A DNA stretch of 64,000 nt from Candidatus Methylobacter oryzae (GTDB lineage Bacteria; Pseudomonadota; Gammaproteobacteria; Methylococcales; Methylomonadaceae). The number at the start of each line of letters is the position of its first letter. Within the stretch, counting starts at the first letter, position 1. Under the pieces are notes generated by a model, which was not told the DNA's origin, made no database searches, and saw nothing but the letters and a program-made list of their open reading frames with translations. The translations under genes and the position numbers were made by a program. The DNA lies in the NCBI RefSeq assembly GCF_003994235.2, contig NZ_RYFG02000103.1, forward strand, positions 1 to 64,000, given 5' to 3'. Positions 26,463 to 35,397 of this stretch are shown here, one piece after another.

Positions 26463-27074
26463 CTAGGCCCAAAGCCAAGGAAAATTTTGCTTGTGCTGTT
26501 GTTCATACTGGTCGATCTTGTCGGCATGTTTTAACGTCAAGCCGATGTCGTCCAGACCGTTCAACAGGTTTTCCTTGCGGAACGGATCGATTTCGAAGCT
26601 GAAACCGTTGCCGCCGGGCGTAGTCACTTGCTGGTTTTCAAGATCGACGGTAAAACACACGCCTTCGTTAGCGGCGATTTCCGCCATCAATTTATCCAAC
26701 TGTTCCTTACTGACTTTGATTGGCAGGATGCCGTTTTTAAAGCAGTTGTTATAGAAAATATCGGCATAGCTGGTCGAAACGATCGTGTTAAAACCGTAAT
26801 CGGCAATCGCCCAAGGCGCGTGCTCGCGTGAAGAGCCGCAACCGAAGTTGTCGCCGACGACCAGGATTTTAGAGCCTTTGAACGCCGGTTTGTTCAGTTC
26901 GAACTCAGGGTTGTCGCTGCCGTCGTCGTTAAAACGCCAGTCGTGGAATAGGTGTACGCCAAAACCGCTGCGTTCCACTTTTTTCAAGAACTGCTTAGGG
27001 ATGATCTGGTCGGTATCGACGTTGCTGCGGTCCATCAACGCCGCGATGCTTTCGTGTTTTTTGTACGGTTCCAT
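26463..27074 (-). CDS. leuD: 3-isopropylmalate dehydratase small subunit
   Basis: Small subunit of isopropylmalate isomerase (leucine synthesis), about 203 aa from the ATG at 27074 (MEPYKKHESI); an earlier in-frame ATG would overlap leuC and adds a non-family extension. Signature blocks: DRSNVDTDQIIPKQFLK, the flexible GDNFGCGSSREHAPWA motif that closes the active site, and FYNNCFKNGILP. It follows leuC by 19 bp in one operon. A hairpin with arms GTGGATTGGG/CCTAATCCAC lies between it and the Fic antitoxin. Confidence 0.96.
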   Translation of the reverse strand: MEPYKKHESIAALMDRSNVDTDQIIPKQFLKKVERSGFGVHLFHDWRFNDDGSDNPEFELNKPAFKGSKILVVGDNFGCGSSREHAPWAIADYGFNTIVSTSYADIFYNNCFKNGILPIKVSKEQLDKLMAEIAANEGVCFTVDLENQQVTTPGGNGFSFEIDPFRKENLLNGLDDIGLTLKHADKIDQYEQQHKQNFPWLWA

Positions 27075-27093
27075 AATTTTATTCCGGTCAATC

Positions 27094-28491
27094 TTATAGT
27101 TTGCGAATATCGACAAAGTGGCCTGCTGCTGCGGCGGCCGCTGCCATTGCCGGCGATACCAGGTGCGTGCGTCCGCCTTTGCCTTGGCGGCCTTCGAAGT
27201 TACGGTTCGACGTTGAGGCGCAACGTTGGCCTTGGGTCAATTCGTCGCCGTTCATCGCCAGACACATCGAGCAGCCGGGCTCGCGCCATTCCCAACCGGC
27301 ATCGGTAAAGATTTTATCCAGGCCTTCCGCTTCGGCTTGTTGCTTAACGTGATAAGAGCCGGGGACCGCAATCGCAGTAACGCCTTCAGCTACTTTGGTG
27401 CCTTTTGCGACTTCGGCGGCAATCCTGAAATCTTCGATACGGCCGTTGGTGCAAGAACCGATAAACACGTAATCTACCTTAATGTCGGTTATTGGCGTGT
27501 TCGGCGTTAAGCCCATATAAGCTAACGCGCTTTCGCAAGCTTTGCGTTTGGTTTCGTCGGTAAAGCTTTCCGGTGCAGGCACAAGGCTATCGACGCCGGC
27601 CACTTGTTCAGGCGACGTGCCCCAGGAAACTTGCGGGGCAATGTCGGCTGCCTCGATGACCACGGTTGCGTCGAATACTGCGCCTTCGTCGCTAGGCAGC
27701 GTTTTCCAGTAAGCCAAGGCCTGATCCCAGGCTGCGCCGGACGGCGCAAACTCGCGGCCTTTCAGGTATTCGTAAGTTTTTTCGTCCGGAGAAACTAAGC
27801 CGGCTCTGGCCCCGGCTTCAATCGCCATATTGCACAGGGTCATACGGCCTTCCATCGACAGTTCGCGGATCGCCGAACCGGTATATTCGATCACATAGCC
27901 GGTGCCGCCCGCGGTGCCGATTTTGCCGGTAATTGCCAAGGCAATATCTTTTGCGGAAGCATATTTAGACAAGTTGCCGTTGACGACGACTTGCATGGTT
28001 TTGGATTTTTTTTGCGGTAGCGTCTGGGTTGCCATCACGTGCTCGACTTCGGAAGTGCCGATGCCGAAGGCCAGCGCACCGAAAGCGCCATGCGTTGCAG
28101 TATGGCTGTCGCCGCAAACGACGACCATGCCGGGATGAACGAACCCATGCTCAGGTACGACAACATGAATAACGCCGTTATTCGGGTTTTTCATGTCGTA
28201 CAGGTTCAGGCCGTTTTCGCGGCAGTTTTCAGCCATTGTTTCGATCTGTTTTTTGGCAATCGGATCGGCGATAGGCAGGTTACGGTTTTTGGTCGGTACG
28301 CAATGATCCATCGTAGCAAGAATGCTGTGCGGATTGCGCACCTTGCGGCCTGACATGCGCAGGCCTTCAAAAGCCTGTGGGCTGGTGACTTCATGCATCA
28401 AATGCCGATCAACGTAAAGCAAAGGAGCCTGTCCAGCCTCGTCGACGACAAGATGGCTGTCCCAGATTTTTTCGTACATAGTCTTTTTCAT
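27094..28491 (-). CDS. leuC: 3-isopropylmalate dehydratase large subunit
   Basis: About 465 aa from the ATG at 28491 ([10 protein letters not shown]); a longer frame begins seven codons earlier. It is an aconitase-family [4Fe-4S] hydro-lyase that, with LeuD, converts 2- to 3-isopropylmalate. Cluster ligands are seen in IGSCTNGR and in CSMCLAMN (Cys-x2-Cys), with [16 protein letters not shown] upstream. The 480-bp region 28492-28972 before it should hold the promoter, but I find no recognisable regulator site, and leuB is not in the window. Confidence 0.97.
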   Translation of the reverse strand: MKKTMYEKIWDSHLVVDEAGQAPLLYVDRHLMHEVTSPQAFEGLRMSGRKVRNPHSILATMDHCVPTKNRNLPIADPIAKKQIETMAENCRENGLNLYDMKNPNNGVIHVVVPEHGFVHPGMVVVCGDSHTATHGAFGALAFGIGTSEVEHVMATQTLPQKKSKTMQVVVNGNLSKYASAKDIALAITGKIGTAGGTGYVIEYTGSAIRELSMEGRMTLCNMAIEAGARAGLVSPDEKTYEYLKGREFAPSGAAWDQALAYWKTLPSDEGAVFDATVVIEAADIAPQVSWGTSPEQVAGVDSLVPAPESFTDETKRKACESALAYMGLTPNTPITDIKVDYVFIGSCTNGRIEDFRIAAEVAKGTKVAEGVTAIAVPGSYHVKQQAEAEGLDKIFTDAGWEWREPGCSMCLAMNGDELTQGQRCASTSNRNFEGRQGKGGRTHLVSPAMAAAAAAAGHFVDIRKL

Positions 28492-28972
28492 AGCGTATTC
28501 CAAAGCGTGCATAGCATCTCTATATCGAGAGTATGGCGTGTTACAGAGTCAATCGAAAGCATAGTAAAGCTATGCAATAACTGGCTATTATCCTCTAAAA
28601 GAGAGGTGGTTTGCAATTTGCTAGAAATAGTCCTTATAACTTGCCCGTTTACTAGATCAAAAAGAGCATTGTTCAATTAAAACAAACAGTGATTGCAAGG
28701 GGTGTTAAGAATTTAGGTTTAAATGCCGGAATATATCGTTCAGAGAGGAGCAAGGCTTTCTTGTCGTTAACGAATGCTTCTTTAAGCTAAATTAAGCGGC
28801 TGGATTTTGGTATACTGCCGAGCATTCGGTTTCAGCTTACTGTTGAGCGAAACTCATTGGAAAAGTTCTAAAACTGCGGGTACTTGTTAGCTCCGGTCTT
28901 AGCTAGAAGAGCATGCGTATTATTTAGAATATCAACGCCGCCCGGCGATTACGTTTTAAAGGAAGAACTACA

Positions 28973-29323
28973 TTGAAAGTTGTTAAAGTGCCTAGTCCAA
29001 CCCGCCTGTTATGCGGCGGCGCGCTTGCGTATTGGTTGTCGCATATTATCAATCCCGCATTTGTTGCGATTGCTGTCATGATCGTGCTTTTTATACCGAT
29101 TTTTACAACGGACTATTTTTCCGATCAACTTGTTGAAGCCCATGTGCCCGCACCGCTTCCGCAACCGAGTTATTCGGATCATCAGTTAGTCCAAGCGCCG
29201 GATGAGCATAAATTACTGCTTCCGGGTAAGTCCTCTTCCTCGCTAGGACTATTAAATAGCGATAGTGAAAATCAAACTGAGAATAAACCGGCGGATAGCC
29301 GGAAAGTTATATTGACGCGTTAA
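28973..29323 (+). CDS. Small membrane protein, unknown
   Basis: 116 aa. Starts with TTG at 28973, chosen because AAGGAAG lies at the correct distance upstream and no in-frame ATG fits. One or two N-terminal hydrophobic helices (LLCGGALAYWLSHII, FVAIAVMIVLFIPIF) precede a Pro/Ser-rich charged tail. No family recognised. A strong terminator follows about 200 bp downstream. Confidence 0.55.
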   Translation: MKVVKVPSPTRLLCGGALAYWLSHIINPAFVAIAVMIVLFIPIFTTDYFSDQLVEAHVPAPLPQPSYSDHQLVQAPDEHKLLLPGKSSSSLGLLNSDSENQTENKPADSRKVILTR

Positions 29324-29524
29324 GCATTGAAAAATGCTTCGGTTTCAGTGGCTGGACGCTATCTCAATCGCAGTAGTTCTAATGACGCAGAGGCGCGCAT
29401 CGGCAGCAAAAGAATCGCCTCTAGTCTTTATCCACCTGTGTTCAGGGCGTCCTACCCAAGAAACCCGTCTCTATAAGTACTTAAGCGTATTTACATCGCG
29501 AGCAAACCGGAGATAATTCGCTGT

Positions 29525-29561
29525 GAATTCAAAACGATTCTTCATGTTTTGAATTCTTTTT
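29525..29561 (+). terminator. Rho-independent terminator
   Basis: A perfect 11-bp stem, GAATTCAAAAC (29525-29535) and GTTTTGAATTC (29546-29556), with a 10-base loop and TTTTT after it. The GC content of the stem is low, so efficiency may be modest. Confidence 0.75.
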
Positions 29562-29634
29562 CTCCCCTTGGGTTATTTATAATGCTCTCATTAGGTTAGG
29601 AGGGCATTCTTTTTGCCCAAACCGGTCCAAGACG

Positions 29635-29745
29635 TTTTATACCCAAAGGGCATAAGTAGGGTTTGAGCGGACGCGCTGCTCAACTCAGCTTTATACCCAA
29701 AGGGCATAAGTTTCGTTTGAGCAGGCAAGCTGCTCAACTCAGCTT
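29635..29745 (+). repeat. Two tandem copies of the CCCAAAGGGCATAAGT...TTGAGC repeat
   Basis: Two ~55-bp units, each with TATACCCAAAGGGCATAAGT followed by TTTGAGC and a GCTGCTCAACTCAGCTTTAT end. Same family as 2439-2485 (inverted) and 55384-55440. They lie in the 780-bp gene-poor stretch between the small membrane protein and the yidD-like gene. Confidence 0.82.
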
Positions 29746-29954
29746 TATCTCGCACATGCTCTTTCTTTCGATATGTTAATTGCCGCTTTTGCAGATTGCC
29801 GGAAAAAGCCATCAGTGCCGGAGCATAATTCATATTATCCTGCCAATAATCTTGATCATTTGCCTTAATGCGTAATCCACAAAGCTTGATCGGGATCTCC
29901 TTCGGCGAAATTTCCGAACGGCGGTTATGAGACCAAGTTATATCTTGGGGATTT

Positions 29955-30059
29955 ATGTCTGATATTCGAGTGGAAAATTGGATGGACCTTCTGCGCGTTC
30001 TTTACAATCTTCCGCTTAACGAGAACACGCATAGGCGGTATAGATCAAATTTTGTCTAT
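29955..30059 (+). pseudogene. Fragment of an FRG-domain gene (tentative)
   Basis: The first 35 codons read like the start of FRG-domain proteins: IRVENWMDLLRVLYNLPL, then RRYRSNFVY, where family members continue with RGLxD. Here the frame diverges into unrelated sequence and stops, so only the N-terminal scrap of such a gene remains. A GGGGA-type ribosome binding site precedes the ATG. FRG proteins are of uncertain function and are often found in mobile and defence contexts. Confidence 0.4.
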
Positions 30060-30102
30060 CCGTGTAAGATTAGAATCTCATATACCTCTACAAGGATGGT
30101 CA

Positions 30103-30495
30103 ATGTTAAACCGCTCACTTGCCGTTGCTATTACCGGCTATCAAAAATATATCTCGCCTTATAAAGGATTTTGCTGTGCGCACCGGGTAAAACATGGGGG
30201 AATCTCCTGTTCGGAGCATGTAAAACAAGCTCTGCTGCATCATGGAATATGGCTGGCTATTCCTGACATTAAGCAACGCTTCCACGAATGCAAACTGGCG
30301 GCTTCGGCGCTTAATGCCGGCAATAATGCCCACGGCCGTGCGCGCGGTAGGGAGCGCAACAGAAGCAGGCGGCAAGAAAAAAACAGCATTCTGGACAATT
30401 GCGACTGCTGTATCGATTTAATTCCTTCCGAAAGTTGTAGTCCGCTTGAAGCCGTTGGCGGAGGCGTTGATGCCTGTTCTTGTACGCCTTGGTAA
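30103..30495 (+). CDS. YidD-like membrane protein insertion efficiency factor, C-terminally extended
   Basis: 130 aa from the ATG at 30103, chosen for the AAGGA site just upstream. Residues 1-70 match the YidD fold (AITGYQKYISPYKGFCCAHR, then SCSEHVKQALLHHG and CKLAA), a small amphipathic protein that helps YidC insert membrane proteins. Classical YidD is ~70-85 aa and is next to rnpA/yidC. This copy is elsewhere and has a Cys-rich tail (CDCC, CSC) of unknown use. Confidence 0.75.
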   Translation: MLNRSLAVAITGYQKYISPYKGFCCAHRVKHGGISCSEHVKQALLHHGIWLAIPDIKQRFHECKLAASALNAGNNAHGRARGRERNRSRRQEKNSILDNCDCCIDLIPSESCSPLEAVGGGVDACSCTPW

Positions 30496-30775
30496 TAACA
30501 ATGCCATTCCGACCGGCAAAATTAAAGGCAAGGCTAAACGCATTCCGGCACAGTGCTGCCGAAACACGCCTGTGTGTTTCATAGCGGGAATTAGGGTTCC
30601 GGTAATTTCAGACGCGTTACCATTGGGCAGCAGTGGACACTGCGTTTGCAATTAAGAGACTGATTTATCAGGCATAAAAAGGATTTTTCGGCAACATAAA
30701 AACTAGTCACCGGTTCAAAAAAAGGTTACATTTTTGACGCTGTAAAACTTTCACAGAACAAAAGGTAACTAAATA

Positions 30776-31414
30776 ATGAATAATAAAAATAAAGTGCTAT
30801 TTTTGGCTGGAGCAACATGTTCTTTTCTGTTGGCGGGGTGTAACTCTGCCGGTTTAGGGGAGGGACTTCTTAAACAATCGCTTAATCCCGCTACATCTAC
30901 TGCGCAGGCACCGTCTGCTGCGGGCGGTTCGGCGGGTTCCACCGAAGCTGTGACCTACAAAAATAACGATCGCAATTTTTCTTTTACCATACCTGCCGGT
31001 TGGTCGAAGCAAAGCGGCGACGTCAATTCAGATGCCGTTCTATTTATGCAGGAGCCTTTGAGTAAAACCTGTAGCTTCCAGTTCAATATGACCAGGATGC
31101 AAACGGACTTTCCTGCGGAAGCTTCGGTTAAGGCGTCTTTAGACAGCGCCAAAAAAGACATTAAGATTGACAAGAACCTTTCCGCCAAGCGCCGCGACGA
31201 GTCGGGAATGGAAAACGGCAAAAAAGTACGTTTTACCCGCGGTTGGGAGCTTGTTGAAAAGGGCAAGGCGGGGGGCCATCAACGCATTATCTATCAAGCT
31301 TACGATCGTCAGAATTATTACATCAACATGATGGCGGCTGCGAACACCGAGCATTTTGAAGAATGCCGCCCGACTTTACAAAAAATCATAGACTCAATCA
31401 AATTCGGCGCTTAA
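30776..31414 (+). CDS. Lipoprotein with PsbP/DUF1795-like domain
   Basis: 212 aa with lipobox LLAGC (Cys22), then a Ser/Ala/Gly-rich linker to about residue 60, then a domain starting NFSFTIPAGWSKQSGD, typical of PsbP-like or DUF1795 stress proteins. Probably anchored in the outer membrane facing the periplasm. The function is unknown. The ATG start is preceded by AAAGGTAAC, a usable site. Confidence 0.65.
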   Translation: MNNKNKVLFLAGATCSFLLAGCNSAGLGEGLLKQSLNPATSTAQAPSAAGGSAGSTEAVTYKNNDRNFSFTIPAGWSKQSGDVNSDAVLFMQEPLSKTCSFQFNMTRMQTDFPAEASVKASLDSAKKDIKIDKNLSAKRRDESGMENGKKVRFTRGWELVEKGKAGGHQRIIYQAYDRQNYYINMMAAANTEHFEECRPTLQKIIDSIKFGA

Positions 31415-31433
31415 CTAATCCTGTTGTCCTTTC

Positions 31434-31466
31434 AGACCTTCGAGGTTTGTAAAACCTGGAAGGTCT
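31434..31466. repeat. AGACCTTCCAGG...CCTGGAAGGTCT palindrome, copy 1
   Basis: Hairpin with arms AGACCTTCGAGGTTT and AAACCTGGAAGGTCT (one mismatch). Other copies: 38312-38372, 43326-43358, 62446-62478, 63347-63430. It sits between two convergent genes and may act as a shared terminator. Its end overlaps the DUF72 stop codon. Confidence 0.85.
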
Positions 31467-32253
31467 ACATGCCGGCATGCTTTTCACCTATCACTGGGAA
31501 AATGCCAAATGTTCGCCGCATGTTCACGTCATAGGATTTGAGCCGGGCTTGCAAAGCCAAGGCGTTAAAAGGCGCCGCGCACTCAGCGGTATTATCGAAA
31601 TAAACATGCACCTCCTTGCCTTCGTCGTTCCACCTGCTGATGCGCTCGGCCCAATAGCTCAATTCAGACTCGCTGTAGCAAGAGACGTAAGTTTGCGCGT
31701 GTCCGTGCAAGCGAATATAGACCAGGTTTGTCGTGACGCGATCCCAGATCGGCCACGTTGCCGCGTCCGATATACAAATTGCAATGTCCGCTTTAGCCAG
31801 ACAATCGGCCGTTTGATCGTTAAACCAGGACGAATGCCTGAATTCTATGCTGTGGCGCACTTTTGGCCATTGTTGCAACGCGTCGATAAACTGTTTTAGC
31901 AGGCCGGAATCTTTCTGCAATGAGCCGGGCAATTGCCACAGCACGACAGCCAGCTTATCGCCTAAAGCTTCGGCATGACTTTTCTCGATCACTATCGACG
32001 GTAAGGGATTAAGCAGTTTCTTGCGATGCGTTAAATAGCGATTGGCTTTTAGTGCGAACCGGAAAGTGGACGGCGTTTGATCCAACCATCTTTTAAAAGT
32101 ATCGGAACTTTGCAGGCGGTAAAAACTGCCGTTAATTTCTACCGCGGCAAAATGTTCGGCGTAGAATTCCAACCAGTGTTTTTGGGCACTGCCTGAGTAA
32201 AAACGTTGCCGCCATTCCCGATAGCTCCAGCCGCTGGTACCGATGAAAATCAC
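31465..32253 (-). CDS. DUF72 family protein
   Basis: 262-aa TIM-barrel protein of DUF72 (YecE-type). Typical blocks: FIGTSGWSYREWRQRFY, AVEINGSFYRLQSSDTFKRW, FRFALKANRYLTH, and YIRLHGHAQTY with YFDNTAECAAPFNA. Biochemical function is unknown. It is the last gene of a likely rtcB operon (27 bp after rtcB), a pairing that may hint at a role in nucleic acid repair or iron-sulfur chemistry, but this is a guess. Confidence 0.88.
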   Translation of the reverse strand: MIFIGTSGWSYREWRQRFYSGSAQKHWLEFYAEHFAAVEINGSFYRLQSSDTFKRWLDQTPSTFRFALKANRYLTHRKKLLNPLPSIVIEKSHAEALGDKLAVVLWQLPGSLQKDSGLLKQFIDALQQWPKVRHSIEFRHSSWFNDQTADCLAKADIAICISDAATWPIWDRVTTNLVYIRLHGHAQTYVSCYSESELSYWAERISRWNDEGKEVHVYFDNTAECAAPFNALALQARLKSYDVNMRRTFGIFPVIGEKHAGM

Positions 32254-32280
32254 GGTCCCTTTGCCTTTCGCCCTGCGCCT

Positions 32281-33711
32281 TTAGCCTTTTATACAAATCA
32301 CCGGCTCCAGTTTGGCGACTTTCCGCGCCAGCCCGGCCCGGTCTGCGACGTCCACGACCACGCTGACATCTTTATAAGCTAAAGGCGCTTCTTCGGCCAC
32401 GCCGCGCATCGACGGACTGCGGATAATAATGCCTCGCGCGGCCAGTTCATCGACCAGCGTTCTGCCTTGCCACCGTTTAGTCGCCTGGCTGCGGCTCATA
32501 GCCCGCCCGGCGCCGTGACAGGCCGAGCTGAACGAGCGTTGTTCGCCGTCTTTGGTGCCGCACAGCACATAAGAACTAGTGCCCATAGAACCGCCGATCA
32601 GTACCGGCTGTCCGGTTTCGCTGAATTGTTCCGGTAAATCGGGATGGCCGGGGCCGAAAGCGCGGGTTGCGCCTTTGCGGTGAACATACAGCGATTTTTT
32701 TTGGCCGTCGATCATGTGCTGCTCGACCTTGCAAGTGTTGTGCGAGACATCGTAGAGCAGGCCGAGATGGATGCCCGGAAATACCGTTTCCGCAGCCTGC
32801 CGGGTTAAATGCGTGATGATTTGCCGGTTCGCCAGCGCGCAATTGATCGCTGCCCGCATTGCGCCGAGGTATTGCTTTCCTAACGGCGAATTTAACGGTG
32901 CGCACGCCAGTTCGCGATCCGGCAAGCTGATTTGATATTTGGCCGCCGCCATCGCCATGTCCGTTAAAAATTCGCTGCCGATTTGATGTCCCAAACCTCG
33001 GGAACCGCAGTGAATGCTGATCACCACGTCATCGACGCGTAAACCGAAAACCTTCGCAACTTCGTGGTCGAAAATCTTCGCGACCCGCTGTACTTCCAGG
33101 TAATGATTGCCTGAGCCCAACGTGCCCATTTCATCTTTTTGCCGTTCGCGGGCTTTCGGGGAAACATAACGGGCTTCGGCGCCGGCCATGCAGCCGCGTT
33201 CTTCGATTCGCTCCAGATCCTGTTCCTCGCCGAAGCCTTGCTCGAGCGCCCATTGCGCGCCGCCGGTCAACATGCCGTGCATGCTGTCGTGATTCAAATG
33301 TATCCTGCCCCTGCTGCCGACGCCGGCAGGAACCGTGCGGTACAGCGCATCGGCAAGCGCCTGTTTATGAGTCTGTAATTGATCCATCGTCAGTCCGGTC
33401 TGCAACGTGCGCACGCCGCAAGAAATATCGAAACCGACGCCGCCGGCCGACACCACGCCGCCTTGATCAGGGTCGAAAGCCGCAACGCCGCCGATAGGAA
33501 AACCGTAGCCCCAATGCGCGTCCGGCATTGCGTAGGCCGCATCGACAATGCCCGGCAACGTTGCGACATTGGCGAGCTGTTCGTAAACTTTCCGGTCCAT
33601 CGCTTCCAGCAGTTGCGCGTCGGCATAAATCACTGCCGGAACGCGCATCCGTCCTGTGGCTTTAATTTCCCAGCAGGTTTCGTCTCGTTGAATGAATTGG
33701 CGGGTATCCAT
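32281..33711 (-). CDS. rtcB: RNA ligase RtcB
   Basis: 476-aa GTP-dependent ligase that joins 2',3'-cyclic phosphate and 5'-OH RNA ends. Metal-binding and guanylylation elements are present: GGVGFDISCGVRT with the conserved Cys, SIHCGSRGLGHQIG, SHNTCKVE, and CHGAGRAMSRSQA containing the guanylylated His. Its 5' neighbour is archease, the known activator of RtcB, 12 bp upstream in the same operon. The set forms an RNA repair module; no RtcR regulator is visible. Confidence 0.96.
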   Translation of the reverse strand: MDTRQFIQRDETCWEIKATGRMRVPAVIYADAQLLEAMDRKVYEQLANVATLPGIVDAAYAMPDAHWGYGFPIGGVAAFDPDQGGVVSAGGVGFDISCGVRTLQTGLTMDQLQTHKQALADALYRTVPAGVGSRGRIHLNHDSMHGMLTGGAQWALEQGFGEEQDLERIEERGCMAGAEARYVSPKARERQKDEMGTLGSGNHYLEVQRVAKIFDHEVAKVFGLRVDDVVISIHCGSRGLGHQIGSEFLTDMAMAAAKYQISLPDRELACAPLNSPLGKQYLGAMRAAINCALANRQIITHLTRQAAETVFPGIHLGLLYDVSHNTCKVEQHMIDGQKKSLYVHRKGATRAFGPGHPDLPEQFSETGQPVLIGGSMGTSSYVLCGTKDGEQRSFSSACHGAGRAMSRSQATKRWQGRTLVDELAARGIIIRSPSMRGVAEEAPLAYKDVSVVVDVADRAGLARKVAKLEPVICIKG

Positions 33712-33723
33712 CGCATACTTCCT

Positions 33724-34158
33724 CTAAACATCGACAACACACTGGGCAACCCAGGTGCCGTCAGCTTGTTGATAGACGCGCAGTTCGGTCAGCGTCGCGC
33801 CTTTTATTTCCACGGCCGGTTGGTGTTTTTGCGGATCGACGGCTTCGCCGTAAGCGATTGCGGATAACGTGTCTTCATCGATAATCACCTCGAAACGATT
33901 GAACAGCACACCCTGTGTAGACATTTCGTACACCAGTTCGTTGATCCAGCTGGCCAGCAGCATGTCATTGTCGGATGCTTCACACGAGATGGAGATGACT
34001 TTCGACGGCGAGACCAAGTCAAGGTTGGTAACGGCAGCGGTCATCGCGATAGCGGCCTGCTCGAACGCTTGCTCCAGCGTAGGCGCAATGCCGCGTATGC
34101 CGATGTCCGCTTCATGCTCAAAATGTTCCCAGCGGGGGAGTAGCGGTTGGCTGTTCAA
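33724..34158 (-). CDS. Archease
   Basis: 144-aa protein matching archease: WEHFEHEADIGIRGIAPTLEQAFEQAA at the N-terminus, then LLASWINELVYEMSTQGVLFNRFEV and VEIKGATLTELRV. Archease speeds the guanylylation and multiple turnover of RtcB. It is first in the operon with rtcB. The gap 34159-34393 upstream has the promoter region but no clear element. Confidence 0.93.
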   Translation of the reverse strand: MNSQPLLPRWEHFEHEADIGIRGIAPTLEQAFEQAAIAMTAAVTNLDLVSPSKVISISCEASDNDMLLASWINELVYEMSTQGVLFNRFEVIIDEDTLSAIAYGEAVDPQKHQPAVEIKGATLTELRVYQQADGTWVAQCVVDV

Positions 34159-34393
34159 AGGATGTCCTCATTTTTATAGGTGCAGAGCGATTCTGCCAAG
34201 AAGTTCATACAAGCGTTATAGCAGGATGTTGAGAATATACTATCGATAAAACCCGATATATACGTAGTTTAACCGATTGAAAGCTAATCGAATCGATTTA
34301 TCATGCCGGTAGTCGCCCCGCGCCGAAAGTTAATCCCCGCTCTCATTGGACTTCATCGTCAATGTGAATATCGCTATTAAAGAGGAGAACGCC

Positions 34394-34900
34394 GTGAGAA
34401 GAATCTATTTTTTAGTTCCGGATATTGCTATTACCCACAAAATCGTCGATGAACTCCGGGCAGAAGGCATAGAGGAGCATCATATTCATATTCTGGCGAA
34501 AAGAGATACGCCGCTAGAAGGCCTGCCTGAAGCCGGCGTCAGCATAAAAACGGATTTTATTCCCGCCGTTGAGCGAGGCATCGCATTAGGCGGAAGCACC
34601 GGCTTGTTGGCCGGTTTGGTCGGCTTGCGTCTTGCAGGCTTTGCGATTGCGGGAGGATCGTTGTTGGGCGTAATCATAGCCGGGGCAACAATAGGGTCGA
34701 TGATGAACGGCTTGATGGGCATGAATTCCGGCAATACCCGGTTAAAGAAATTCGAAGACGCGATCGAGCAAGGCGAACTGCTGGTTCTGGTCGACATACC
34801 CAAGGAGCGTATCGAGACGATCAAACAGCTGATCGTAAAACATCATCCCGAGGCGGATTTCGAAGGCGTCGAACCGATTCTGCCGCCGCCGATACCGTAA
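34394..34900 (+). CDS. DUF1269 family membrane protein
   Basis: 168 aa from GTG at 34394, preferred over an upstream ATG because AGAGGAGA lies directly before it. The protein begins RRIYFLVPDIAITHKIVDEL, an ACT-like region, followed by a Gly-rich hydrophobic stretch (LGGSTGLLAGLVGLRLAGFA and SLLGVIIAGATIGSMMNGL) and a second ACT-like part (LLVLVDIPKERIETIKQLI). This is the DUF1269 layout. Function unknown. Confidence 0.78.
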   Translation: MRRIYFLVPDIAITHKIVDELRAEGIEEHHIHILAKRDTPLEGLPEAGVSIKTDFIPAVERGIALGGSTGLLAGLVGLRLAGFAIAGGSLLGVIIAGATIGSMMNGLMGMNSGNTRLKKFEDAIEQGELLVLVDIPKERIETIKQLIVKHHPEADFEGVEPILPPPIP

Positions 34901-35106
34901 TCTCGCTGCTAATGGCTTGGCGTTTTTTGTAAAGAATCCTGTTCTTCCTGCGATACGCACATCTCGTAATCTTGGACAGGAAATAGCGTCTGGTTTCCGG
35001 CAAACCGCTGGCTACCAATAGTAGCTAAAAGGTACAGCCGCGCCGGTGCTTCAATGAGTTTAAGGATTCGAACATTTCCGTCAGAGTTTTTTCTGCAATG
35101 CTGAAA

Positions 35107-35331
35107 TCAATGGGCATTTCGACTGGTCCGGCAACGGGGAATCAGCTCCTGTAGGGCCAGTTCGATACGGCTCTGAACATCGGTGAGTTTGTGCCCGGCC
35201 GATTCATCACATTGGCCTCCGTCGGCCGATTTTAGCAAACCTGCCACCTCGTTAAGGCTAAAGCCCATGCGTTCGCAGAGCCGACTCCGGCTTCTTTTGC
35301 CAATCGTCAAGTTATCTACGGTTTTATTCAC
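35107..35331 (-). pseudogene. merR: Decayed merR regulator
   Basis: Encodes only 74 aa. NLTIG matches the start of MerR, then about 50 residues carrying the helix-turn-helix are gone, and RLCERMGFSLNEVAGLLK with DGGQCDES and GHKLTDVQSRI matches the dimerisation/metal region, with further small deletions. A mercury-binding Cys remains but DNA binding should be lost. The remnant diverges from merT around an intact MerR-type promoter. Confidence 0.8.
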
Positions 35332-35336
35332 GGTTA

Positions 35337-35367
35337 TTGACTCCGTACTTGAATACGGAAGTAAGCT
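35337..35367 (+). promoter_or_regulatory. MerR-type mer promoter/operator
   Basis: -35 TTGACT (35337-35342) and -10 TAAGCT (35362-35367) with the unusual 19-bp spacer typical of MerR-controlled promoters. Centred in the spacer is the dyad CCGTA/TACGG (35343-35347 and 35354-35358). It drives merT. Because the local merR is broken, control would need a MerR from elsewhere. Confidence 0.88.
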
Positions 35368-35397
35368 GGCGGCAGTTTTGTTTATGCGAGAAAATCC

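Noticed and set aside
28488-28676. 62-codon minus-strand frame before leuC as a leader peptide
   Set aside because: TTG start, no run of Leu codons and no terminator/antiterminator pair, so no evidence for leucine attenuation.
29334-29516. 60-codon plus-strand frame
   Set aside because: Follows the small membrane protein without ribosome binding site, and its residues look like repeat-derived sequence.
29635-29745. CRISPR-like or insertion sequence
   Set aside because: Only two adjacent copies with no unique spacers and no transposase; the same unit occurs singly elsewhere, which fits a dispersed repeat.
30446-30655. 69-codon plus-strand frame after the yidD-like gene
   Set aside because: Overlaps the end of yidD-like gene in another frame, no ribosome binding site, and composition gives no support.
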